DNA from: Brevundimonas sp. UBA6550
Lineage (GTDB): Bacteria > Pseudomonadota > Alphaproteobacteria > Caulobacterales > Caulobacteraceae
NCBI RefSeq assembly: GCF_002434505.1
Contig: NZ_DJKE01000004.1
Location: 1 to 64,000 of the forward strand
Reading direction: 5' to 3'
Length of the DNA: 64,000 bases
Shown here: positions 44,249 through 55,220 of the stretch, one piece after another
Position numbering within the stretch: the stretch's first letter is position 1
How the letters are laid out: each line of letters opens with the position of its first letter
The notes under the pieces: model-generated
Told to the model about the DNA's origin: nothing
The model's input: only the letters and a program-made list of their open reading frames with translations
Database searches by the model: none
Program-made: the position numbers and the translations under genes

Positions 44249-44712
44249 TTGTCGGCGCCCGCAGGCGTCGGAGCCGGAGCCGCCGCCCGCGCCGCCGCTT
44301 CTTCCGCCGGGGTGCGCAGAACCACCATCAGCGGGTTGGGCTTCAGGTCGTTCAGCGCGCCAGACGAGGCGTCGACGGCCCCGCCGATGATCCCGCCGAC
44401 CAGGACGTTGCCGGCCAGGGCCGCGCCGCCGGCGCCGGACATGCTGCTGGTGATCTCATGGGTCTGCGAGACATAGCCTTCCTTCGACACGGTGATGTTG
44501 AAGGCGTCCTTGCGCGACATGCGGAAGGTGCAGGGCGTGGACACGCACTCGAAGCCGTTGGAGGTGGTCGCCTGCGCGCCGGGCGGCGTGCTCTCGACGG
44601 TGAACTCCTGCGTCGTGCCGCGCGTCATGGTCGCGCACGCAGGCAGAGAAAGCGCCACGCCGACCAGCGTGAACGCACGCGCGCCAAGGCGCGCGACAGT
44701 CTTGGAAATCAT
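44245..44712 (-). CDS. PEGA-like lipoprotein
   Basis: The 155-residue lipoprotein has a signal peptide and lipobox L-P-A-C (Cys26). The following FTVESTPPGAQATTS and the TCTFRMSRKDAFNITVSKEGY segment resemble a PEGA-type surface domain. A Gly/Ala-rich hydrophobic stretch (AGGAALAGNVLVGGIIGGAVDA) is probably membrane-associated. It precedes and overlaps a second lipoprotein gene. Exact role unknown. Confidence 0.72.
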   Translation of the reverse strand: MISKTVARLGARAFTLVGVALSLPACATMTRGTTQEFTVESTPPGAQATTSNGFECVSTPCTFRMSRKDAFNITVSKEGYVSQTHEITSSMSGAGGAALAGNVLVGGIIGGAVDASSGALNDLKPNPLMVVLRTPAEEAAARAAAPAPTPAGADK

Positions 44713-44840
44713 TGAAGTCCCCGATGAAACAGGGCCCGCCTCCCCCGGCGGACCTATAGCCTAGGTTGCACTTTCACTATCGAGCGTCAATCACGGAACG
44801 GTGAAGGTTGAGCGCTGACTTGCGGCGAGATGACGCAGGT

Positions 44841-45977
44841 CTATTCCGCCGCCTGAAGCTCCGACAAACGCGCCGCATCCAGCTCGGCCGCCTTCTCCTC
44901 GACCAGGGCGACGATGTGGTCGATCATGCCGTCGTTGGCCTGTTTGTGGGCGATCTTGCCGTTCAGATAGATCATGCCCGCGCCCTTGCCGCCGCCGGTG
45001 AAGCCGACGTCGGTGTAGAGGGCCTCGCCCGGTCCGTTCACGACGCAGCCGATCACAGACAGGCTCATCGGCGTCGAGATATGGGCCAGCTTCTCCTCCA
45101 GCACCGCCACCGTCTCGATGACGTTGAAACCCTGGCGCGCGCAGGACGGGCAGGCGATGATGTTGACGCCGCGGTGGCGCAGGCCCAGCGACTTCAGGAT
45201 GTCGAAGCCGACCTTGATCTCCTCCACCGGATCGGCGGCCAACGACACGCGGATGGTATCGCCGATCCCGGCCCACAGCATGGACCCCATGCCGATGGCC
45301 GACTTGATCGTGCCGGTGCGCAAGGGCCCTGCCTCGGTCACGCCTAGATGCAGGGGGCAGTCGATGGCCTCGGCCAGCTGCTGATAGGCGGCGACGGTCA
45401 GGAAGGGGTCGGACGCCTTCACCGAAATCTTGAACTCGTGGAAGTCGTTGTCCTGCAGGATGCGGGCGTGGTTCAGCGCGCTTTCGACCATGGCGTCGGG
45501 GCAGGGCTCGCCGTACTTCTCCAGAAGTTCCTTCTCCAGCGAGCCCGCGTTGACGCCGATCCGCATGGAGCAGCCGTTGTCGCGGGCGGCCTGGATGACG
45601 TCGCGCACCCTGTCGGGACTGCCGATATTGCCGGGATTGATCCGCAGGCAGGCGGCGCCGGCCTCGGCCGCCTCGATGCCGCGCTTGTAGTGGAAATGGA
45701 TGTCGGCGACCAAGGGGACCTTGGCTTCGCGCGCGATGGTCCTGAAGGCCTGGGTGGATTCCACATCGGGGCAGGAGACGCGCACGATGTCGGCCCCGGC
45801 CTCTTCCAGTTGGCGGATCTGGTCGATGGTCGCGCCGGCGTCCGAGGTCGGCGTATTGGTCATGGACTGGACGCTGATGGGCGCGTCGCCGCCGACCAGC
45901 ACAGAGCCGACGCGGATCTGGCGGCTCTTGCGACGCTCGATGTGGCGCCAGGGACGGATGTGAGAATGGTCGCTCAT
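44841..45977 (-). CDS. ispG: 4-hydroxy-3-methylbut-2-enyl diphosphate synthase
   Basis: IspG (GcpE) carries out the penultimate MEP-pathway step, reductively opening methylerythritol cyclodiphosphate to HMBPP. The 378-residue single-domain bacterial form has the TIM-barrel start ([19 protein letters not shown]). The 4Fe-4S ligands are in [10 protein letters not shown] and [13 protein letters not shown]. All expected motifs are present, so the enzyme is probably active. The next gene (rodZ-like) lies 49 bases upstream in the same direction. Confidence 0.97.
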   Translation of the reverse strand: MSDHSHIRPWRHIERRKSRQIRVGSVLVGGDAPISVQSMTNTPTSDAGATIDQIRQLEEAGADIVRVSCPDVESTQAFRTIAREAKVPLVADIHFHYKRGIEAAEAGAACLRINPGNIGSPDRVRDVIQAARDNGCSMRIGVNAGSLEKELLEKYGEPCPDAMVESALNHARILQDNDFHEFKISVKASDPFLTVAAYQQLAEAIDCPLHLGVTEAGPLRTGTIKSAIGMGSMLWAGIGDTIRVSLAADPVEEIKVGFDILKSLGLRHRGVNIIACPSCARQGFNVIETVAVLEEKLAHISTPMSLSVIGCVVNGPGEALYTDVGFTGGGKGAGMIYLNGKIAHKQANDGMIDHIVALVEEKAAELDAARLSELQAAE

Positions 45978-46025
45978 CGTGTGCTCATATAGGCCGATGA
46001 TGACGGCGGGACCACGGCGAACCGA

Positions 46026-47162
46026 TCAGTTCGGCGCCGTCGGGACGGTCGGGGATGCGGCGGGTGCTGTGGTCGGCGGCGAAGGCGGCGCGGCCGCACC
46101 GGGCTGGCCGCCGGCCTGGGCGCGGGCTTGGGCCGCCTGGGCGTGCGTCTGGGCCTGGGCCTGAGCGCGCGCCTGGACCGCCGCCAGGGCTCTGGCCGCC
46201 TGGTCGGCGCGGCTGTTCAACTGGGCCAGCGGCGTCAGAACCCCGGCCAGCGGCCCGCCGTATTCCCCGTTCAGATAGACGTCGAAGGCCGCCGGATCGG
46301 ACACGTCCACGGTGGCGGCGACGCCGGTCGGGGCGCGCCAGGCCTCGCCCGGCGCCATCTGGCGCGCGAACAGAGCCTGTCCGTCGCCCAGCCGCACGAC
46401 CAGGGCGCCGGCGGTGCGGGCCTGGATCACCACCATCGAGGCGTTGGCCGGCGCCCCATAGACGGCGCCGCGTGGATTGAAGGCCTTCTGCACCGGGGCG
46501 GCGTTGGCGGCGGCGGCGGCCAGGGCGGCGGGATCGGCGGGATCGACGCCGGTCAGCTCGGCCTCCAGGCCGCGGGTGATATAGGGCGCCGGCGTGGTCT
46601 GGTCGGGCGGGGCCGCCATCGGCGCGCTGAGGGCGAAGCGGGGATCGGTGGTGTCGCCGTTGGCCCAGGTCTTGGGCGCGACCGCGATGTCGGACGGGTG
46701 GGCGGTCTGGCGCAGGCTGATGCGCTGAAACACGTTCCAGCCGATCACGGCGATGGCCACCACGGCGATCCCGGCGACGATGCGCGGCGAATGGCGGCGC
46801 ACGTCCTCGAACGCGATGCCGATGGGCGCCTTCAGCGGCACGGAGGTGTCCGGGCTTTCGCGCTTGAACCGCTCGACCGCCAGCTGTTCGTCCAGCGCCA
46901 GGGCCGAGGCGTAGGCGCGCACATAGCCCAGGGCGAACACGCGCGAGGGCAGGGACGACCAGTCCCCCTGCTCCAAGGCGGTCAGGAAGCGACGATGCAC
47001 CTTGGTCTCGGCGGCCAGTTCGGCCAGCGACTTGCCCGAGCGTTCGCGGGCGTGGCGCAGACCCTCGCCGAAGGTGGCGGCGTCGGCGAAGGCGGCGGTG
47101 GGGTCCGCCGCGTCAGCATGGGTCTTCAACGCATCGGGGGCGATCCCCGCATTCGACGCCAT
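46026..47162 (-). CDS. RodZ-like helix-turn-helix membrane protein
   Basis: The 378-residue protein has an N-terminal Xre-type HTH (FGEGLRHARERSGKSLAELAAETKVHRRFLTALE, ~residues 31-64). A TM helix (IVAGIAVVAIAVIGWNVF) and a periplasmic DUF4115-like domain (VVIQARTAGALVVRLGDGQALFARQMAPGE) follow. RodZ couples MreB to the cell-wall elongation machinery. The tail is Ala/Gln/Pro-rich. Order with ispG downstream is common in alphaproteobacteria. Confidence 0.85.
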   Translation of the reverse strand: MASNAGIAPDALKTHADAADPTAAFADAATFGEGLRHARERSGKSLAELAAETKVHRRFLTALEQGDWSSLPSRVFALGYVRAYASALALDEQLAVERFKRESPDTSVPLKAPIGIAFEDVRRHSPRIVAGIAVVAIAVIGWNVFQRISLRQTAHPSDIAVAPKTWANGDTTDPRFALSAPMAAPPDQTTPAPYITRGLEAELTGVDPADPAALAAAAANAAPVQKAFNPRGAVYGAPANASMVVIQARTAGALVVRLGDGQALFARQMAPGEAWRAPTGVAATVDVSDPAAFDVYLNGEYGGPLAGVLTPLAQLNSRADQAARALAAVQARAQAQAQTHAQAAQARAQAGGQPGAAAPPSPPTTAPAASPTVPTAPN

Positions 47163-47274
47163 CAGGCCTGAACCCCCGTCCGGGAAGGACCGCTTTCGAG
47201 CGGTCGTGCAACAGCCGCCGAGATAGACGATTGCGCCATCGCCAGCAACGCCGCCGATGCGGCCCAGGCCGTGT

Positions 47275-49554
47275 TCAGACCGCCACGTTCAGCTTGCGCG
47301 CCAGGGATTCGATCTCGTTCCTGACCGAGCCGGTGGACAGGTTCAGAAGATTGCTCATGCCGCGCCGCGCCGCCGTCAGGTCGGCCGACAGGATCATCCG
47401 CTTGACCGGCCCCACTCCGCCGGCCGGGGCCGACAGACGGGTGAAGCCCAGGGTGATCAGGGCGAAGGCCTCCAGCGGCCGCCCGGCCAGTTCGCCGCAG
47501 ATCGAGACCGGCGTGCCGGTGTCGGCGCACGCCTTCTGAATGGTCTGCAGCGCGCGCAGGGTCGGCGGCGACAGGGGGTCGTAACGGTCCGACACCAGCG
47601 GATTGGTCCGGTCGGCGGCGTACATATATTGGAACAGGTCGTTGGTCCCGATGGAGACGAAATCCGTCAGCGGCAGCAGGGCGTCCAGGTGCCACAGCAG
47701 CGACGGGCATTCGACCATGGCCCCGACGCGCAGCAGGGCCGGCAGCGCCCGCCCCCGACGCCGCGCCCAGGCGCATTCGATATCCACCAGTTCGCGCGCG
47801 GCCCGGAACTCGTCCACCGTGGCGATCATCGGGAACATGACGCGCAGTTCGCGCCCGGCGCCGGCCGCCAGAAGCGCGCGCAGCTGCATCCGCAGCAGGG
47901 ACGGTCGGTCCAGGCCCAGGCGGATGGCGCGCCGCCCCAGGGCGGGGTTCTCTTCCCGCTCGGCCTCCAGATAGGGCAGCACCTTGTCGCCGCCGATGTC
48001 CAGGGTGCGGAAGGTGACGGGCCGGTCGCCAGCCGCGTCCAGCACCAGCTTGTACAGCGCCGTCTGGGCGTCCAGCCGGGGCAGTTCATCCGACACCATG
48101 AACTGGAACTCGGTTCGGAACAGGCCGATGCCCTCGGCGCCCGTTTCGTTTAGGTTCTCCAGGTCCACCGCCAGGCCGGCGTTGGTCAGAAGGCTGATGC
48201 GCTGGCCGTCCAGGGTGACGGCGGGGGTGTCGCGCAGCTGGGCGAACTCGGCCTGGCGCTGCTGGCGCACGGCCATGCGCGACTGCACCGCCTCCAGCAT
48301 GTCGGGGCGCGGGCGCAGATAGGTCTCGCCGGTCTCGCCGTCGGCGATGACCATGTCGCCTTCGGACAGCCGGTCGCGCAGGCCCATCAGGCGCCCGACG
48401 CAGGGGATCTGCAGCGCGCGGGCCACGATGGCGGCGTGGCTGGCGGCCGAGCCTTCCTCCAGCAACAGCCCCTTCAGCTTGTCGCGCGGATATTCCAGCA
48501 GGTCGGCGGGCCCCAGGTTGCGCGCCACCAGAATGGCGTCGTCGGGCAGCTCCCGCTCGCCCGGCTTGTCGCCCGCCAGCACCCGCAGCAGCCGGTTGGC
48601 CAGATCCTCGAAATCGTGCAGGCGCTCGCGGATATAGGGGTCGCGCGCCTGGGCGAAGCGGGCGCGGTGTTCGTTCCTGACCCGGTCCACCGCCGCCTCG
48701 GCGGTCAGGCCGTTGCGCACGGCCTCTTCCAGCGACCGGTTCCAGCCCCGGTCGTCGGCGAACATCCGATAGGTCTCCAGCACCTCGAACGAGGGACCGG
48801 CCAGGCCCTGGCCCTTGTCCAGCATGACGTCCAGTCCGGTCTTGAGCGTGGCCAGGGCCAGCTTCAGCCGCGCCTCCTCCATCGCCGGATCGTCGGACAG
48901 CAGGCGCTCGGGGGCCAGCGGCGCCTCGTGCAGCACCACATGGCCGAAGGCCAGGCCGTCGGCGAACTTCTGGCCCTTCAGCCGCTCGGGCCGATGGGGC
49001 GCCAGCTCCACGTCGCGCAGTTCGTCCTGGGCCAGCAGTTCGCCCGACGCCACCGTTTCGGACAGGACCATGGCGATGGTCTGGATGTCCTCGACCTCTT
49101 CCTCGTCATAGCGCCGCTCGGTGCGGTTCTGGACGACCAGGACGCCGATGGCCCGTCCGCCGCGCAGCAGGGGGGCGCCCAGGAAGGCGTGATAGGGGTC
49201 TTCGCCGGTCTCCGGGCGGTAGGAGAAGGCGGGGTGCGACGGCGCGTCCGACAGGCTGATCGGCTGGGCCATGCGCGCCACTTCGCCTACCAGGCCCTCG
49301 CCGGGGCGCAGACGGGTGGTGTGCACGGCCTCGGGGTTCAGGCCCTCGGTGGCGAACAGCTCCAACTCGCCCGAGGCGCGGCGCAGATAGATGGAGCAGA
49401 CCTCGGCGACCATCGAGCGGGCGATGATGCGAACGACCATGTTCAGCCGGTCCTGCGCCGGCGTGGCGCCCGCGCCGGCCCCGCCCAGAGCCTCGCGGAT
49501 CTGGCGCAGGAGGATCCGAGGTCCCCTGGTCATCGCGCCGCCTGCCGGCATCAT
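47275..49554 (-). CDS. ptsP: PtsP, nitrogen-PTS phosphoenolpyruvate-protein phosphotransferase
   Basis: PtsP (EI-Ntr) starts the regulatory nitrogen phosphotransferase chain by passing phosphate from PEP to NPr. The 759-residue protein has an N-terminal GAF domain (~residues 20-160, SIYLRRASGELELFATEGL). The PTS enzyme I region follows, with phospho-His near residue 370 in GSAASHAAIVARALQIP. The PEP-utilising TIM barrel contains LLTNAGLAVDLENL, GIGLFRTEFQFM and TNDLFQYMYAADRTN. The ATG at 49554 has GGGAG upstream. No ptsN or npr gene is in view. Confidence 0.96.
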   Translation of the reverse strand: MMPAGGAMTRGPRILLRQIREALGGAGAGATPAQDRLNMVVRIIARSMVAEVCSIYLRRASGELELFATEGLNPEAVHTTRLRPGEGLVGEVARMAQPISLSDAPSHPAFSYRPETGEDPYHAFLGAPLLRGGRAIGVLVVQNRTERRYDEEEVEDIQTIAMVLSETVASGELLAQDELRDVELAPHRPERLKGQKFADGLAFGHVVLHEAPLAPERLLSDDPAMEEARLKLALATLKTGLDVMLDKGQGLAGPSFEVLETYRMFADDRGWNRSLEEAVRNGLTAEAAVDRVRNEHRARFAQARDPYIRERLHDFEDLANRLLRVLAGDKPGERELPDDAILVARNLGPADLLEYPRDKLKGLLLEEGSAASHAAIVARALQIPCVGRLMGLRDRLSEGDMVIADGETGETYLRPRPDMLEAVQSRMAVRQQRQAEFAQLRDTPAVTLDGQRISLLTNAGLAVDLENLNETGAEGIGLFRTEFQFMVSDELPRLDAQTALYKLVLDAAGDRPVTFRTLDIGGDKVLPYLEAEREENPALGRRAIRLGLDRPSLLRMQLRALLAAGAGRELRVMFPMIATVDEFRAARELVDIECAWARRRGRALPALLRVGAMVECPSLLWHLDALLPLTDFVSIGTNDLFQYMYAADRTNPLVSDRYDPLSPPTLRALQTIQKACADTGTPVSICGELAGRPLEAFALITLGFTRLSAPAGGVGPVKRMILSADLTAARRGMSNLLNLSTGSVRNEIESLARKLNVAV

Positions 49555-49600
49555 GTCTCCCGCGCCCTTTGGTCTGATGTAGGCGCTTTCTTCAGATCAC

Positions 49601-50875
49601 CTATAGCGCGTCCAGGCCGTAGGCCGAATGCAGGGCGCGCACGGCCAGTTCGGCGTAGGCGGCGTCGATCAGGACGCTGATCTTGATTTCCGAGGTCGAG
49701 ATGGCCTGGAACTTGACCCCCTTGTCGGCCAGGGCCTTGAACATGGTCTGGGCCACGCCCGCATGGCTTCTCATGCCTACGCCCACGACCGACACCTTGG
49801 CCACGTCCTCGTCGACGCGGATTTCCTCGAAGGCCAGGTCGCCCTGGGCCGCCTTCATGATGTCGGCGGCGCGCACGGCGTCGCGGCGGCCGGTGGTGAA
49901 GGTCAGGTTGACCGTATTGGCTGTGCGGGCCTGGCTCTGGACGATCATGTCCACGTTCACATTGGCCTCGGCCAGGCGGGTGAAGACGTCGGCGGGGGCG
50001 TCGACCCGATCCGACAGTCCAAGCAGGGTGATGCGGGCCTCGTCGCGGCTCATGGTCACGCCGGACACGATGCGTTTTTCCACGATCTCCTCCTCGTCGC
50101 AGATCAGGGTGCCGGCCTCGTGGGGCAGGGCGCCGTTTTCGTCAGGTTCGATAAAGCTGGACAGCACGCGCACCGGCACCTGTTTGGCCATGGCGAGCTC
50201 GACCGAGCGGGTTTGAAGCACCTTGGCCCCCAGGGAGGCCATCTCCAGCATCTCCTCGAAGGAGACGCGGTTCAGCCGGCGGGCGCGGCTCTCGATGCGC
50301 GGGTCGGTCGTATAGACGCCGTCCACGTCGGTATAGATGTCGCACGGGCATTCCAGCGCCGCCGCCACCGCCACCGCCGAGGTGTCCGAGCCGCCGCGGC
50401 CCAGGGTGGTGATCTTGCCGTCGGTCGTCACGCCCTGGAAGCCGGGGATGACGGCGATCTCGCCCGCATCCACGGCGGCGCCCAGCTTTTCGCCGGGAAT
50501 GTCGATGATGCGGGCGCGGGCGTGGGCGTCGTCGGTGACGATCGGCACCTGCCAGCCCATCCAGGAGCGGGCGTTCAGCCCCATGTTGCGCAGGGTCATG
50601 GCCAGAAGGCCCGACGTCACCTGCTCGCCCGAGGCGACCACCACGTCATATTCGTCGTCCGACATCGGCAGCCCCGCGCCGGCCGGGCCGGCCCCGTCGG
50701 TCCAGGCGACCAGTTCGTTGGTCTTGCCCGCCATGGCCGAGACGACGACGGCCACCTTCTTGCCGGTCGCGGCCTCTGCGGCGACAATGCGCGCCGCACG
50801 ACGAATGCGTTCGAGGTCGCCCATGGAGGTGCCGCCGAACTTCATCACCAGTCGTGTCGTATCGGGCCGCGTCAT
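49601..50875 (-). CDS. lysC: Aspartate kinase
   Basis: The 424-residue enzyme phosphorylates aspartate, the first step to lysine, threonine, methionine and diaminopimelate. The N-terminal kinase domain has [11 protein letters not shown] and [14 protein letters not shown]. The C-terminal half has tandem ACT domains with the allosteric segments VDMIVQSQ and [17 protein letters not shown]. It is divergent from ubiG and upstream of ptsP in the same direction, an arrangement often seen in alphaproteobacteria. Confidence 0.96.
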   Translation of the reverse strand: MTRPDTTRLVMKFGGTSMGDLERIRRAARIVAAEAATGKKVAVVVSAMAGKTNELVAWTDGAGPAGAGLPMSDDEYDVVVASGEQVTSGLLAMTLRNMGLNARSWMGWQVPIVTDDAHARARIIDIPGEKLGAAVDAGEIAVIPGFQGVTTDGKITTLGRGGSDTSAVAVAAALECPCDIYTDVDGVYTTDPRIESRARRLNRVSFEEMLEMASLGAKVLQTRSVELAMAKQVPVRVLSSFIEPDENGALPHEAGTLICDEEEIVEKRIVSGVTMSRDEARITLLGLSDRVDAPADVFTRLAEANVNVDMIVQSQARTANTVNLTFTTGRRDAVRAADIMKAAQGDLAFEEIRVDEDVAKVSVVGVGMRSHAGVAQTMFKALADKGVKFQAISTSEIKISVLIDAAYAELAVRALHSAYGLDAL

Positions 50876-50931
50876 CGTGGCGTTCCGCCCCCTGCTTGCG
50901 TGAAAGGCCGCAAAGGTTCATCCCTCGCGTC

Positions 50932-51750
50932 ATGACCGCTTCTAACGGCGCCGCCTCGCCTCGCCTACCCCGTTCGGGGCAGGGTTTTTCGCAAAATTCG
51001 TCCGAAGGCGCGTTCGGCGCATCGATCGACCCCGCCGACGTGGCCCGCTTCTCGGCCCAGGCGGCGGAATGGTGGGATGCGAAGGGGCCGTTCGCGCCGC
51101 TGCATCGGTTCAATCCGGCCCGGCTGAAGCTGATCCGCGAACAGCTGTGCGCCCGGCTGGGCCGCGACGCCGGCGCGATCCGCCCGTTCGAGGGGCTGAC
51201 CCTGCTGGACGTGGGCTGCGGCGGCGGCCTGATCGCCGAACCGATGCGGAGGATGGGTTTCGACGTCTCGGCCATCGACGCCTCCAGCGAGAACATCGGC
51301 ACCGCCCGCGCCCACGCCGACATGGTCGGGCTGGACATCGCCTATCGCGCCGCCACGGTCGAACAGATCGAGGCCGAGGGCGCAGGCCCCTTCGACGTCG
51401 TGCTGACCATGGAGGTGATCGAACACGTCGCCGACCCGGAAAGCTTCGTGCGCGCCTGTTCGCGCCTGGTCCGGCCGGGCGGGGTCATGATGGTCGCCAC
51501 CCTGAACCGCACGCTGAAGTCTCTGGCCCTGGGCAAGGTGGCGGCCGAATACATCCTGCGCTGGGTGCCGGCCGGGACGCACGACTGGCGCCAGTTCCTG
51601 AAGCCCGACGAGATCCGCGCCATGCTGGCCGCCGAGCCGGTGACGGTCGAAGGCCCCTATGGCCTGAACTACGACCCGCTGAACGACCGCTGGAGCCAGT
51701 CGGACGAAGCAAGCATCAACTATATGATGGTCGTGACCCCAGCCGCATGA
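50932..51750 (+). CDS. ubiG: Ubiquinone biosynthesis O-methyltransferase
   Basis: UbiG methylates two hydroxyl groups during ubiquinone biosynthesis using S-adenosylmethionine. The 272-residue product (ATG at 50932) has [20 protein letters not shown], the SAM-binding [33 protein letters not shown] and the C-terminal [16 protein letters not shown] typical of UbiG. Its stop overlaps the start of a small ATPase gene (ATGA). Confidence 0.95.
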   Translation: MTASNGAASPRLPRSGQGFSQNSSEGAFGASIDPADVARFSAQAAEWWDAKGPFAPLHRFNPARLKLIREQLCARLGRDAGAIRPFEGLTLLDVGCGGGLIAEPMRRMGFDVSAIDASSENIGTARAHADMVGLDIAYRAATVEQIEAEGAGPFDVVLTMEVIEHVADPESFVRACSRLVRPGGVMMVATLNRTLKSLALGKVAAEYILRWVPAGTHDWRQFLKPDEIRAMLAAEPVTVEGPYGLNYDPLNDRWSQSDEASINYMMVVTPAA

Positions 51751-52289
51751 CCGGCGTGGTTCTGACCGGCGGGCCGGGGTCGGGCAAGACCACCTTGCTG
51801 GAGGCCTTGGCGCAGGCGGGATATGCGGTCGAACCCGAGGCCGGACGCGCCATCATCCGCCAGGAACAGGACAGGGGCGGCGACGCCCTGCCGTGGCGGG
51901 ATCGCGCCCTGTTCGCCCGAAAGATGCTCGATCACGACATCGCCGCCCATGGTCGCAGCCGGACAGGCGGCAGGCTGACCTTTCATGATCGCGGCGTGCC
52001 GGATGTGGTCGGCTATTTGACGCTGTGCGACCTGCCGATCCCGGAGGACATGGATAGGGCGGCCCGCACGCTGCGCTATCATCGCAAGGTCTTCATCGCC
52101 CCGCCCTGGGCCGAAATCTTCGGCCAGGATGCGGAACGTCGGCAGGATTTCGATGAGGCGAAACGCACCTTCGCCGCCATGGCCGCCGTCTATCCACGCT
52201 ACGGATACGACCTCGTGGAATTGCCGAAGGCGACCCTCGTCGAGCGGGTCGCCTTCGTTCTGGATCAGCTTGACGCGGACCTGACCTAA
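51747..52289 (+). CDS. P-loop AAA-type small ATPase/kinase
   Basis: The 180-residue protein begins [20 protein letters not shown], a Walker A loop. [15 protein letters not shown] and [13 protein letters not shown] follow, matching the AAA_28/NadR-kinase-like group of small P-loop proteins with unknown substrate. The start overlaps the ubiG stop by four bases. It ends convergently with the OPT gene (four-base overlap). Confidence 0.85.
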   Translation: MTGVVLTGGPGSGKTTLLEALAQAGYAVEPEAGRAIIRQEQDRGGDALPWRDRALFARKMLDHDIAAHGRSRTGGRLTFHDRGVPDVVGYLTLCDLPIPEDMDRAARTLRYHRKVFIAPPWAEIFGQDAERRQDFDEAKRTFAAMAAVYPRYGYDLVELPKATLVERVAFVLDQLDADLT

Positions 52290-54337
52290 ACCTTCTCGGC
52301 CCGGCTGCGGGTCCAGGCGTAGAGGCCGAACACCGCAACGGCGAAGCCGACGACGCCCGCCAACATGGCCGGCCAGGCCGAACCGGCCGGCAGCATGGCG
52401 AAGGGCGCGTCGTCCCGGGTGGCCACGATGACGCCGGCGGTGAAGACGCCGAACAGGCTTTCGCCCACGATCAGGCCCGACGCCAGCAGCACGCCCATCC
52501 GACGCGCCACGTCGGCGTAGCGCGTGCTGGAGACGGCCTTGTCGTAGATCCAGCCGCAGACCGCGCCGATCACCAGCATGGTGGTGACGGCGGCGGGCAG
52601 ATAGAAGCCGATGCCGACGGCCAGCGGCGGTAGCTTGACCTTGCCGTTCGTGGCCTTGGAGACCACGGCGTCCAGTACGATGATGACCGCGCCGATCACC
52701 GCGCCCAGGCCGATCAGGTCCCAGCGCAGGTCGCCGCCGATGACGCCGCGCGCCAGGGCCGAGATCAGGGTGGCCTGGGGCGCCGCCAGGGTCTTGGCGC
52801 CTTCCACGATGGCGGGCGGGCCGCCTTCGAAGCCGAAGGCCTGGTTCAGCAGGTTCAGGATGAAGGGGATCACCAGGGCCCCGGCGGCGACGCCGACGAT
52901 CAGCGCCACCTGCTGGCGCCACGGCGTGGCTTCGACCAACTGGCCGGTCTTCAGGTCCTGAAGGTTGTCGTTGGCGATGACGGCGACGGCGAAGACCACC
53001 GCCGTCACGATCAGGGCGAAGGCGATGATCGACGGATCGGCCGGCACGCCGGCGATGGCCATGACGCCCAGCATCAGCAAGGACGCGATCACCACGGCCA
53101 GGATGCCGACGCCCGAGACCGGGCTGTTGGACGAGCCGATCAGACCGGCCATGTAGCCGCAGATGGCCGCCACGGCGAAGCCGATCAGCACCACATAGAC
53201 CAGGCCGCCGATCACCAGCAGCGGGGTCGAGGAGGCCAGCGCCGGGGCGCTCTGGGCGAACCAGGCCAGGAGGCCGGCGATGCCGACCAGGCAGGCGACC
53301 GAAACCGCGCCGACCAGCTTGATCGGCAGGTCCTGTTCGGTCCGGTCCAGCACTTCGCCGTGCGAGCGGCGGGCGTTGGCGGCCAGCGCCGAGGTCAGGC
53401 CGCCGATCAGCGGGCCTGCCAGCTTGATCAGGGTCCAGATCGCCGCCACGCCGATGACGCCGGCGCCCATGAAGCGGACCTCGCGCGCCCAGACGGTGGT
53501 CGCCAGCTCCTCGGCCGGGACGCCGGCGGGCAGGGTGGACGCGATGGAGGGGATGCCGTGCGCCGTCAGCCAGGCGATGGTGTCCGGGCTGGTCAGGATC
53601 GGCACGGCGATGGCCCAGGCCAGCACCAGACCGAACAGCTGCGCCAGACCCACGGTCAGACCGATCAGGTGGCCGGCGCCGAGAAGGGCGAACTGCATGC
53701 CGAAGCCCATGCCGGTCGCGCCGCCGCCCAACGCGGCGGGCAGCTTGAAGAACTTGGCCGCCTCGCCGGCGAACACCCGGCCGGCCACCAGCAGGGCGTA
53801 ACCGGCCGAGACCACGGCCCCGGCGACCACGACCCACAGGCCGGACTTGTTCTCGCGCACCGCGCTCTCGGTCTGTTCGGCCCCGCGCGAGCCGACCTTC
53901 AGCACCTCGGCGGCCGCGACGCCTTCGGGGTAGGGCAGGCCGCCGTTCACGACCAGCGCCCGGCGCAGCGGGATGGAGAAGGTGACGCCCAGCACGCCGC
54001 CAAGGATGCAGATGGCGACCGACTGCCAGAACGGAAACTCCAGCCACCAGCCGATCATCACCAGCCCCGGCAGGACGAAGATGATCGAACTCATGGCCCC
54101 GCCGACCGAGGCCACGGTCTGGACGGTCATGTTCTCCCAGATGGTCGAGGTGCGGAAGGCCCGCAGCACCGCCATGGAGATCACCGCCGCCGGAATGGCG
54201 GAGGCGAAGGTCAGGCCGACCAGCAGGCCCAGATAGGTGTTGGCGGCGGTGAACACCACCGCCAGCAGGCAGCCCAGCACCAGGGCGCGGAGCGTCAGTT
54301 CAAGCCGGCCCTTCGGGGCGGCGGAGGCGTCTGTCAT
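52286..54337 (-). CDS. OPT-family oligopeptide/metal transporter
   Basis: The 683-residue integral membrane protein has about 15 helices. Family features: the N-terminal LTLRALVLGCLLAVVFTAAN, the loop GGLPYPEGVAAAEVLK and the central GFAVAAICGYMAGLIGSSN. OPT proteins import small peptides, modified amino acids or metal chelates coupled to protons. No peptidase or siderophore gene is adjacent, so substrate is not assigned. Confidence 0.93.
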   Translation of the reverse strand: MTDASAAPKGRLELTLRALVLGCLLAVVFTAANTYLGLLVGLTFASAIPAAVISMAVLRAFRTSTIWENMTVQTVASVGGAMSSIIFVLPGLVMIGWWLEFPFWQSVAICILGGVLGVTFSIPLRRALVVNGGLPYPEGVAAAEVLKVGSRGAEQTESAVRENKSGLWVVVAGAVVSAGYALLVAGRVFAGEAAKFFKLPAALGGGATGMGFGMQFALLGAGHLIGLTVGLAQLFGLVLAWAIAVPILTSPDTIAWLTAHGIPSIASTLPAGVPAEELATTVWAREVRFMGAGVIGVAAIWTLIKLAGPLIGGLTSALAANARRSHGEVLDRTEQDLPIKLVGAVSVACLVGIAGLLAWFAQSAPALASSTPLLVIGGLVYVVLIGFAVAAICGYMAGLIGSSNSPVSGVGILAVVIASLLMLGVMAIAGVPADPSIIAFALIVTAVVFAVAVIANDNLQDLKTGQLVEATPWRQQVALIVGVAAGALVIPFILNLLNQAFGFEGGPPAIVEGAKTLAAPQATLISALARGVIGGDLRWDLIGLGAVIGAVIIVLDAVVSKATNGKVKLPPLAVGIGFYLPAAVTTMLVIGAVCGWIYDKAVSSTRYADVARRMGVLLASGLIVGESLFGVFTAGVIVATRDDAPFAMLPAGSAWPAMLAGVVGFAVAVFGLYAWTRSRAEKV

Positions 54338-54425
54338 CGAAGGGTTCCCACGTTCGGCGGGACCGTAAGCGCATTATGTCGCAGGCGGCAACAGGGCGCA
54401 CGACGGCGCGATGCGAAACCCGACC

Positions 54426-55220
54426 TCAGGCCGGCAGGGCCTGGATGCTCCACACCCGCCTTCGATCCAGGCTGCGCGCGGCGAAGGTCATGCGGTGCAG
54501 CGCCAGGATGACCATGGCCGTCAGCCCCCAGGACAGAAGAATGTCCGAAAGGAAATGACCGCCGAAGACCAGGCGGTTCATCGACAGGGCGACGGCGTAG
54601 GCGAGCGTCACGGGGACGGCGATCGGCCGCCACCGCGCCGGCGTCAGAACCAGGATGGCGGCGACCATCCAGGCCGCCCCGGCGCCTTCGCCCGAGACGA
54701 AGGAGCAGTTGGCGCGGCAGGCGTCGCTGAACATCCAGACGGGGGTGAAGACGGCCTGGCCGCCGAAGGCTTCGATCTGGATCGGGCGGGCGCGGCCCCA
54801 CAGATCCTTGAACACCAGATTGATCGTCAGGCCCGGCCCCATCGCCAGGGCCGAGACGACGAACAGCGCGCGTCGGGCGGCGTCGCCCCAGGGCCTGCCC
54901 CGGCCCCAGGTCCAGAGCATCCGCCCCAGGGCGCCCAGCAGCATCAGGCCGATGACCAGGGTCGAACTTCTGCGCAGCGCCTTCAGCACCGGGTCGCCGC
55001 CCAGAAAGAAGCCCGCCTCGGGCCGATAGAACAGGCGGCTGACCGCGATGTCGACGCCCGGAAACAGCAGGAAGCCGACGCTGAGCGCCAGCACCGCCGT
55101 CGCGGCCAAGATGGCGCCTTCGTCCGGGCCCAGACGCCAGCGGCGCGCACCGTTTCGCACCAGTGGCGCGCGGGCGCGGGGCGGCGCGTGGACCGGACGG
55201 GCCAGGGCGGTGTCGGACAT
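54426..55220 (-). CDS. PAP2-family phosphatase, LpxE-like
   Basis: The 264-residue membrane phosphatase has the PAP2 motifs KDLWGRARP (motif 1), CSFVSGEGA (motif 2, Ser-Gly-Glu instead of the usual SGH) and NRLVFGGHFLSD (motif 3 with catalytic His). This variant motif 2 occurs in lipid A 1-phosphatase-like enzymes. Six helices are predicted. The ATG at 55220 excludes a long upstream frame overlapping mutM. Probable role: dephosphorylating lipid A or other isoprenoid/phospholipid substrates at the inner membrane. Confidence 0.85.
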   Translation of the reverse strand: MSDTALARPVHAPPRARAPLVRNGARRWRLGPDEGAILAATAVLALSVGFLLFPGVDIAVSRLFYRPEAGFFLGGDPVLKALRRSSTLVIGLMLLGALGRMLWTWGRGRPWGDAARRALFVVSALAMGPGLTINLVFKDLWGRARPIQIEAFGGQAVFTPVWMFSDACRANCSFVSGEGAGAAWMVAAILVLTPARWRPIAVPVTLAYAVALSMNRLVFGGHFLSDILLSWGLTAMVILALHRMTFAARSLDRRRVWSIQALPA